Shown here: one piece after another, positions 58,186 to 64,000 of the stretch | How positions within the stretch are numbered: the first letter of the stretch is position 1 | How the letters are laid out: the number at the start of each line of letters is the position of its first letter | Notes under the pieces: generated by a model | Told to the model about the DNA's origin: nothing | The model's input: only the letters and a program-made list of their open reading frames with translations | Databases searched by the model: none | Origin: Fulvivirga maritima | GTDB lineage: Bacteria; Bacteroidota; Bacteroidia; Cytophagales; Cyclobacteriaceae | Assembly (NCBI RefSeq): GCF_021389955.1 | Contig: NZ_CP089980.1 | Coordinates: 2,599,001-2,663,000 of the forward strand | Direction of reading: 5' to 3' | DNA length: 64,000 bases | Program-made: the position numbers and the translations under genes

Positions 58186-59169
58186 ATGGCCGCGAATTCT
58201 TTTAAGAATAATCATATTGATCAAAGCGTTATTTTATTTTTTATAATAACCATTCTGGCATCATCATCAGTGTTTGCATACAGGTATTTTAATAACAAGC
58301 CATGTGTGCAAGTAGATTTTGCAGTGGAGGCTAATAACTTCAGGGTGGGAGAAATTATACGTTTTATTGATAATACCAATGAACAAGGTACTCGAGAGTG
58401 GTACTTTGGTGATAGTTCCAAAGTAGAGACTGGCTCATCTACTTTTCATATTTATGATAAGCCAGGTATTTATGAAGTTCGGTTGGTGCTAGACGGTCGG
58501 TGTGAAGGAGTAGCTAATGTTACTATTGATACAAAAGCCTTTATTTTAGACTCTACCCGACTGGCAGCTTTCACTATTCCTGAATCAATAAAGGTGGGGG
58601 AGAAATTAAAAATAACCGATGAAACAAAGGGTGCAAAATCTTGGGAGTGGCGCTTTGGGGAAACTGCAGAAGTAAATTCTACAGAGCAAAACCCTGAGTA
58701 TGCATATCAGGAACCGGGCTTAAAAACCATCTCTCTGGTTGTAAACGGAGATATTAGATATGCTACCAAGAAAAAGATTAATGTGCTACCGGTAATTAAA
58801 GAGCGCAAGCTGAAAAAAGAGGTAGTAAAGAAAAAGGCAGAAGCTCCGCCTGCTATAAAATATAAGCCTAAAGAGCTTGATGAAGAGCCTGAGGAGGAGT
58901 TTAGAGCTCCAGATATTAGTACTCGTGATTTCGCCGCTAAGCTTTTAGAAGTAGCCGATGAAAAGGCCAGCGCCAAAGATTTTAGTGAATTTATATGTGA
59001 TAATCTACAGATGCCTATGTCGGCTAAAGGAAAAAAGACCACGTTCATAGAGTTCTGTGATAAAATTAAGGGCAAGAAGCTTAAAATTAAGGAGCTTGAA
59101 CTATTTAGAAATAAAAAGAACAATTGTGTAGAGTACATTACTATACGATATTCAACAAAACTGTTTTAG
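58186..59169 (+). CDS. membrane-anchored PKD-domain protein, probable TssP
   Basis: 327 residues: one N-terminal transmembrane helix (about 14-32, VILFFIITILASSSVFAYRY), then two PKD-type beta domains (VDFAVEANNFRVGEIIRFID ... GTREWYFGDSS ... HIYDKPGIYEVRLVLDG; and AKSWEWRFGET ... YAYQEPGLKTISLVVNG), a Lys/Glu/Pro-rich linker, and a small C-terminal domain with a Cys pair (EFICDNLQMP, IEFCDKIKGK). The domains should lie in the periplasm. In T6SSiii loci a gene of this kind sits beside tssK and is called TssP; the family name is from memory, the domain reading from sequence. Confidence 0.65.
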   Translation: MAANSFKNNHIDQSVILFFIITILASSSVFAYRYFNNKPCVQVDFAVEANNFRVGEIIRFIDNTNEQGTREWYFGDSSKVETGSSTFHIYDKPGIYEVRLVLDGRCEGVANVTIDTKAFILDSTRLAAFTIPESIKVGEKLKITDETKGAKSWEWRFGETAEVNSTEQNPEYAYQEPGLKTISLVVNGDIRYATKKKINVLPVIKERKLKKEVVKKKAEAPPAIKYKPKELDEEPEEEFRAPDISTRDFAAKLLEVADEKASAKDFSEFICDNLQMPMSAKGKKTTFIEFCDKIKGKKLKIKELELFRNKKNNCVEYITIRYSTKLF

Positions 59170-59173
59170 TGAT

Positions 59174-60334
59174 ATGGAAAAGGTAGATGGTAATTACTTA
59201 AGGGTAAATTGGGTTGATGGCATGAAGATCAATAAAGATAGGTTTATTGATACTGAAAATGCCCTGATGCAATATTCTCAAAATATAGGAATGAGTAGCT
59301 TGAACCCAAATTCATACGGGTTGCTTCCTGCTGCTGAAGGTGAGGAGAGCGTAAAGCTTTCATTTTCATTAGATGGTCAGAGTAATGTGCAAGTAAAGCT
59401 AATGAAGTGTAAGGCTATTACTTTGGGAGGGTGCTTAATATCCATTACTCCTGAGATATCAGGTTTTCTGGAGAGGCAGGGCAAGAGCCTTTCTGTTAAT
59501 GAGTCAATCGACGATGAGCAGTCAGAGTACTTTATAGTTTTAAGCGTTAACCCATACAAGAGAATGCCCATAGGAGATGCTGATCCTAATGAGGAGCCTC
59601 CAAGACATCCGTATGCAATTCCTGAATATAGTCTAAGCATTATCGGGAAGCAACAGGTAAATTCTGAAGAGTTTGGCACTTACCACCTAACCATAGGCAA
59701 GATTGTAAAATTAGAGGGTGAAGAGGCATATTTAGCGGAAGATTTCATTCCTCCCTGTGTATCTATTATGAGCCATCCGGATCTGCTGTATACTCATACA
59801 GAAATAGGCACTTTTTTAAATGCTTTGGAAAATTATGCCATGAGCGTGATTCATAAAGTATACCAAAAGAAGCAGAATAATGATCTTGCTAAAATGGTGA
59901 TGACGCTCTGTGAAAACACTTTACAGTATTTAGGAGGCATTATAACCACTTATCGGTTGCAAGATAAGTATGCGCCGCCAGTTTCTACCATGGCTAAGCT
60001 AATGTCTCTGGCCAGGGTCATTAAAAACAGTATTGATATTTATGCGGGCACAGGGAAAGAAGAGCTTCTTAATTACCTATCTGATTGGTGTGATGTGAAC
60101 CAAGGAGCTTTTGAAAACGCTCTGGTGGATATGATAGAGCTGAATTATCAGCATACTGACATTAACGCTGCCCTGAGAAAGGTGGCTAACTTTACTAAAC
60201 TAATGCTTGCTTTATATAAGAAGCTGCATGAGTTAGAGTATATAGGTAAGAAAACTGATTCTAACATTTTTGTGAAAGAAGAGGTGATAGCTAAGCCAGA
60301 AGTGAAGAGTAGAAGGAGCTTTTTATTGGATTAA
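59174..60334 (+). CDS. tssK: T6SS baseplate-membrane connector TssK
   Basis: 386 residues. Family marks: a start like LRVNWVDGMKINKDRFIDTE (the conserved WxxGM and P/L-rich start), the segment NSYGLLPA near 56, the mid part PPCVSIMSHPDLLYTHTEIG, and a long helical region to the end. It is shorter than proteobacterial TssK, as in other Bacteroidota. TssK trimers tie the TssFGE wedge to the membrane complex. It starts 4 bp after the tssP(?) stop. Confidence 0.85.
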   Translation: MEKVDGNYLRVNWVDGMKINKDRFIDTENALMQYSQNIGMSSLNPNSYGLLPAAEGEESVKLSFSLDGQSNVQVKLMKCKAITLGGCLISITPEISGFLERQGKSLSVNESIDDEQSEYFIVLSVNPYKRMPIGDADPNEEPPRHPYAIPEYSLSIIGKQQVNSEEFGTYHLTIGKIVKLEGEEAYLAEDFIPPCVSIMSHPDLLYTHTEIGTFLNALENYAMSVIHKVYQKKQNNDLAKMVMTLCENTLQYLGGIITTYRLQDKYAPPVSTMAKLMSLARVIKNSIDIYAGTGKEELLNYLSDWCDVNQGAFENALVDMIELNYQHTDINAALRKVANFTKLMLALYKKLHELEYIGKKTDSNIFVKEEVIAKPEVKSRRSFLLD

Positions 60335-60352
60335 AAAATAAGAAAAGGATAA

Positions 60353-60856
60353 ATGAAACCGGAAAACAGTAAGGATAGAAGAAATAGCGTTATAAAATTT
60401 GCTGTACTCTTTGTATTTACAGTCTGTGTAATAGTAGTAACTATTTTCTTTGATTTTGATACGCTTCCCTCAAAAGAGAATGAAGTATTGAGACTCCAGG
60501 CTAAAATTATAGAGTCTGAGATGGAATATCAGAAGGAGTTCTCTTCACAGTTAATAGAAATTAGAGCCTTGATGGATTCTTTAGATACTCCTGGGCAAAA
60601 TGTTCAATATGTTAATGCCTTGCTTAACGCAAAAATTGTGGATTTACAGAAATCTATTCCAAAGGAAGATTCCACCTTCAGATATGATATGTATAGCAAT
60701 ATTGTGAAATCTTATGTAGACCTGCAGGCGGCAAAAAACAAGCTGAAAGAATATGAAGAGGTAGATGCGCAGCTGGAGGAATATGAAGAGGAGTTGGAAA
60801 GGGTTAATCAGGAATTAGAACAGGCTAATAGGTATTTAGATGCCATGCGTCGCTGA
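60353..60856 (+). CDS. tssO: T6SSiii membrane protein TssO
   Basis: 167 residues with one N-terminal transmembrane helix (about 14-32, IKFAVLFVFTVCVIVVTIFF) and a long coiled-coil periplasmic part (ENEVLRLQAKIIESEMEYQK; YEEVDAQLEEYEEELERVNQ). Size, topology and place after tssK match TssO, which with TssN and TssP is thought to replace TssJLM. A bidirectional terminator follows. Confidence 0.8.
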   Translation: MKPENSKDRRNSVIKFAVLFVFTVCVIVVTIFFDFDTLPSKENEVLRLQAKIIESEMEYQKEFSSQLIEIRALMDSLDTPGQNVQYVNALLNAKIVDLQKSIPKEDSTFRYDMYSNIVKSYVDLQAAKNKLKEYEEVDAQLEEYEEELERVNQELEQANRYLDAMRR

Positions 60857-60878
60857 TAGAGAAGATTTATGAATTGAA

Positions 60879-60919
60879 AAAGGCTGTATCAAAAATGATT
60901 ATTGATACAGCCTTTTTTT
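60879..60919. terminator. bidirectional terminator at the end of the T6SS locus
   Basis: AAAGGCTGTATCAA (60879-60892) pairs with TTGATACAGCCTTT (60902-60915), with A's before and T's after, serving tssO and the convergent M61 gene. Confidence 0.85.
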
Positions 60920-60923
60920 ATGT

Positions 60924-62735
60924 TTATTCTACAGCGTTGCTGGGAGGGTTACTGTTAAGCCAGTTATGCCTTACATTAAGCGCCTTGTCTTTAGGATCTG
61001 GAAATAGGGCGAACTCAGCTTGTGGACTGGTTTCTATTTTGATCTCTTCAGTTCTGGTTCTGCCATTACGTCTGTATTCTATTTCGGTAGATTTTTCAGA
61101 GCTTAATAAGCTCAGAGCCTCTTCATATTGCTCTCGGTTGGAGAAGGTTCTTCCTCCTATTGATATTATAATATCCCCTTTTTCAAGGCCGGCATTATAG
61201 GCTGGGGAGTCCTTTAGAGTATATTCTGCTACCTGTGCTTTTCCGTTTTGGGTGAACTCTACCGCTACACCTATATATGGAGTTTCTAATGGTCGTAAAT
61301 ATACACCCGTCTGTTCTAGCAGTTTGTTGTATTTAGGAATCTCATTACCATAAACATAATCTGAGAAAAACTTATCAGTAAGTCCTTTACCTGCATATTC
61401 TCTTAGTGTAATAAAGAGATTATCATTGCTGTAATTGATTTCAGTTTTGCCATATTTAGTCCAGTAAAGCATCATGAAATCATCCAGGCTTAGTTCTGCA
61501 CTTTTATCTCGAAGTGTCATATCTAGCGCCAATGCAAGTAGGAAGCCATAATCTCTGTGCGGTAAAAATATTGACTCAGTGTTTTTTGATTTTTGATTCG
61601 TGAAATTCACCTTTCTGCTGTATTCTATGGCATTAAGGCTAGGTTTGGCAGAGGCACCCCAAATACGATTGTAGGTGTCGGTAAATGATTCAATTAGCTC
61701 TTCTGGTGTAATAATGCCAGATCTGCATAAAGCGAGCTGAGTGAAGTACTCAGAAAAGCCATCGGCAAACCAGAGTTCTTCTGTTAAATTCTGGTGTAGA
61801 TAGTTAAAGGGCTTCAGGCCAAGTGGTGTGATGCGTTCTTTATTCCATGTGTGTAGAAACTGCCTGGAAAAGACCTCTACTTTCTTTTGTACGCCTCCAT
61901 AAGCCAGGCTGGTAGGTGAGGTGATAACGGCGGTGTTCCTGTGAGCCACTCCGCCTTCAGATACCTGAGGCATGAAACAGGCCAGAAAGAGGTACTCATT
62001 ATTTTCAAAACTAGGGAATCCGCCAAATATTTTACTTTCTTCGGTGAGGGCATTTATTACCGTATCAAAGAAATCATCAGCTTCTTGATCGGTGCCGTAA
62101 TAGTGCAGGGCCATTTTAATAGTCTGCGGCTTATCCTGACTTCCAATTTTACGTTCTCTAAGGATATAGTTGCTCAAAAGTATAGGGCTATCCATAAAAT
62201 GTTGCAAGTCGGTAGCCAAATAAGTGTTTGCACTTACCTCTGACATATGTGTAGCTACTCTCCAATTTCTTTCGCCTAATTCAAAGGTGATTTCAATAGG
62301 GCGGTTATCTACTGCCTCTATAAACATAAAGGCCGAAGGATTACTCAGTAAAGCGTGGGTTTCATCTATTTGCGAAAAAATGCCATCGGCCTGATCGGCA
62401 AATAGGTTGTATTCTACATGTATGGTTCCGTCATGTCCGGTTACATCCCATTGAGAGAGGTTAGGCCTTGATATCGACTTAATATTTCGACCTCTGCTAT
62501 CAGTGATTTCTACATCATGGATGTTTTTGGCGAAAGCATGGTTCTCATAGTCACCTTTTACATTTCTACTCATAGTGAGAGAAATGGTGCCTCTCCTTAA
62601 GTTGGTGAAAGTGGCCTCTATGTGGGCTTCATGGTGTTCCGCGTTTTTAAAGGAGACGCTATAATTGTTAACTATTTGGGAAAAGGAGGTTTGTGACCAA
62701 AAAAATAGGGTCAGAATTAATAAATAATATTTCAT
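60924..62735 (-). CDS. M61-family peptidase homologue with PDZ domain, probably inactive
   Basis: 603 residues from ATG 62735, with a signal peptide ending SQTSFSQ. M61 glycyl-aminopeptidases have HEFFHxWN; here the site reads RQFLHTWN (about 293-300), so the first zinc His and the catalytic Glu are gone. The third ligand Glu in WFxEGF is Asp (ELWFADGFSEYF). The family's N-terminal beta domain (about 22-200) and a C-terminal PDZ domain (from about 500; YTLKDSPAYNAGLEKGDIII) remain. It probably binds periplasmic or surface peptides or proteins rather than cutting them. The gene lies outside the secretion operon. Confidence 0.75.
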   Translation of the reverse strand: MKYYLLILTLFFWSQTSFSQIVNNYSVSFKNAEHHEAHIEATFTNLRRGTISLTMSRNVKGDYENHAFAKNIHDVEITDSRGRNIKSISRPNLSQWDVTGHDGTIHVEYNLFADQADGIFSQIDETHALLSNPSAFMFIEAVDNRPIEITFELGERNWRVATHMSEVSANTYLATDLQHFMDSPILLSNYILRERKIGSQDKPQTIKMALHYYGTDQEADDFFDTVINALTEESKIFGGFPSFENNEYLFLACFMPQVSEGGVAHRNTAVITSPTSLAYGGVQKKVEVFSRQFLHTWNKERITPLGLKPFNYLHQNLTEELWFADGFSEYFTQLALCRSGIITPEELIESFTDTYNRIWGASAKPSLNAIEYSRKVNFTNQKSKNTESIFLPHRDYGFLLALALDMTLRDKSAELSLDDFMMLYWTKYGKTEINYSNDNLFITLREYAGKGLTDKFFSDYVYGNEIPKYNKLLEQTGVYLRPLETPYIGVAVEFTQNGKAQVAEYTLKDSPAYNAGLEKGDIIISIGGRTFSNREQYEEALSLLSSEKSTEIEYRRNGRTRTEEIKIETSPQAEFALFPDPKDKALNVRHNWLNSNPPSNAVE

Positions 62736-62983
62736 TATCAAGAAAAATTAACACTCAGATCATAAATGGTAAAATTACAATTTGTAAGAGGAATCAGGAA
62801 TGTTTTTAAGGGAAAATTATAGCAGATTTAATGTTCATTAAATTCAGTGATCTCCGAGAAGTATAAAGTAAGGTAATAAAGGAATGTAGGAGGAAAGGAA
62901 GAAGGTATGGCTTTGAAGACTATTGGGTAAACTTGTTTGGCTCAATGGTGCGCCAAAGCCATGAAGTGTGTTGTTAAGAAAGA
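62736..62983. other. intergenic region between the M61 homologue and acpP
   Basis: About 250 bp with no gene and no clear terminator. Confidence 0.4.
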
Positions 62984-63217
62984 CTACTTTATCTTTCCTT
63001 GTATATAAGTTACTGCTTGGTTAATGGTTTGAAGCTTTTCGGCGTCTTCATCAGGAATTCTGATGTCGAACGTCTGCTCAAATTCCATTACCAGTTCTGC
63101 GTAGTCAAGTGAATCTATTCCCAGGTCTTTTACAAAATTTGCATCAGGGGTAACTTCAGTTTCCGCTATTCCAAGCTTGTCAACTAAAATTTTGGTAATG
63201 GTTTCTTGAATATTCAT
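62984..63217 (-). CDS. acpP: acyl carrier protein
   Basis: 77 residues, acidic, with the phosphopantetheine-attachment motif LGIDSLDYAELVME (Ser in DSLD). It carries acyl chains during fatty-acid synthesis. It is not beside fabF, its usual partner in many genomes, so it may be a second, special ACP; the sequence does not decide. A histidine kinase gene is further downstream on the same strand. Confidence 0.88.
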   Translation of the reverse strand: MNIQETITKILVDKLGIAETEVTPDANFVKDLGIDSLDYAELVMEFEQTFDIRIPDEDAEKLQTINQAVTYIQGKIK

Positions 63218-63274
63218 TCGTCTTTAGGGTATGTTGTTAAAATAATGCGTAAATCTAAAGAATAAAGTTATCTT

Positions 63275-64000
63275 CTAAAACCTAAGGAAGAACTCTGTAC
63301 CTTCATCTAATTTAGTTTTTACACCCAGCATGCCTTGGTGCTGTCTCATGATTTGTCTGGAGAGGCTCAGCCCAATACCTGACCCCGTTTTTTTGGTAGT
63401 AAAGAAGGGGATAAATATCTTTTCTAAGGCTTCTTCATCTATGCCATTACCATTATCTCTTACTGAAATTACGGGTCTGCTTTTATCATCTACATATGCA
63501 CTGAGCTCTACCAGCTTATTGGTTTGCTCGTCAAAAGCCTGAATAGCATTTTTTATCAGGTTGATGAGCACTTGCTCTATGAGATCTTTATCGGCATTAA
63601 TAGTGAGGTTAGTAGGATTAACTCTAATAGTAGTACATACACCGTTATCATTGATCTCTTTTTTAAGGAAGATGATCATTTCTTCCAGAAGGTCTTTTAC
63701 CTGTATTTCAGAGATTTTAGGAATAGGAATATGAGTCAGGTTTCTGAAGTCTTGCACAAAACGAATAAGTCCCTGACTTCTTTTTTTGATGGTTTGAACG
63801 GCCAGGTGCAAGTCTTCAATCTCTTCATTAGAGATCTGGTTTATCTCCTGGTTATTATGAAGTTGCAAGTTTAGCTCATCTTCTACCGTGTTGGCTAAAG
63901 AAGAAATAGGGGTTACAGAGTTCATGATTTCATGAGTTAGTACCCGAACCAGGTTCTGCCAAGCTTCCATTTCTTTTTCTTCCAGTTCGTTCTGAATGTT
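63275..64000 (-). CDS. sensor histidine kinase, C-terminal part (cut by the window edge)
   Basis: The visible part, about 240 residues, has the H box VLTHEIMNSVTPISSLANTV with the phosphorylated His, the N box INLIKNAIQAF, the G1 box VRDNGNGIDEEALEKIF, and the G2 part TTKKTGSGIGLSLSRQIM. The frame is open to the window end, so the sensor part is outside. The H-box type (HEIMNSVTP) is that of NtrY/NtrB-like kinases, which often work with sigma-54 activators; that link here is inference. Confidence 0.85.
   Translation of the reverse strand, partial: NIQNELEEKEMEAWQNLVRVLTHEIMNSVTPISSLANTVEDELNLQLHNNQEINQISNEEIEDLHLAVQTIKKRSQGLIRFVQDFRNLTHIPIPKISEIQVKDLLEEMIIFLKKEINDNGVCTTIRVNPTNLTINADKDLIEQVLINLIKNAIQAFDEQTNKLVELSAYVDDKSRPVISVRDNGNGIDEEALEKIFIPFFTTKKTGSGIGLSLSRQIMRQHQGMLGVKTKLDEGTEFFLRF

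Overview
The window looks like a chromosome segment from a Bacteroidota bacterium, most likely a marine Cytophagales member of the Fulvivirga/Roseivirga type. The signs are low GC, promoters of the TAnnTTTG type, outer-membrane beta-barrel proteins, a GH84 enzyme, and above all a Bacteroidota-specific type VI secretion system (subtype T6SSiii, with TssN and TssO and no TssJLM). The genus is inference.

Region 1 (1-16.2 kb) is mostly housekeeping: an SPFH/slipin-TPR-RtcB operon, two outer-membrane proteins, a secreted GH84 hexosaminidase, a CoA-disulfide reductase/rhodanese fusion, asnS, rpoN (sigma-54) with a PAP2-like membrane protein, a PaaG-type crotonase, tRNA-Arg(ACG) and a sulfotransferase. 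Three copies of an unannotated ~90-nt small RNA gene lie in intergenic spaces here. Each has a sigma-54-like upstream element, a covarying hairpin and a terminator.

Region 2 (16.5-60.9 kb) is the T6SSiii locus. tssH, tssB, tssC and an extended hcp read forward at the left; tssE, tssF, tssP(?), tssK and tssO read forward at the right. Between them a reverse-strand block carries a NlpC/P60 lipoprotein, tssG, tssN, three hcp paralogues, a lysozyme-like effector with its immunity lipoprotein, vgrG, PAAR, and a 1338-aa multidomain peptidoglycan hydrolase with its immunity lipoprotein. Downstream of these lies an array of displaced effector cassettes. Each combines a nearly identical linker ending in HFHPIAFVEHMK, a different peptidoglycan-cleaving domain (GH104 + NlpC/P60, M15-like, CHAP, M23 + muramidase-like) and, in most cases, a lipoprotein immunity gene. 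Cassettes are separated by a hairpin of fixed geometry. Several lack a proper start, so the array looks like a store of toxin tips that can recombine onto the live effector behind vgrG-PAAR. A second effector candidate, a caspase-like (clan CD) protein with a small membrane protein, follows the extended hcp.

The array is heavily hit by mobile elements: an IS200/IS605 relic, IS256 (exact ends and 8-bp target duplication visible), IS1380, IS21 inserted beside an IS256 end relic, and IS110. Three genes, including tssF, carry a one-base frameshift exactly at an A7 or A9 run. This is either sequencing error, recent mutation or transcriptional slippage.

Region 3 (60.9-64 kb) holds a probably inactive M61 peptidase homologue with a PDZ domain, an acyl carrier protein and the C-terminal part of a histidine kinase cut by the window edge. 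TssQ and TssR, expected in T6SSiii, were not recognised. No CRISPR array, rRNA or prophage was seen.
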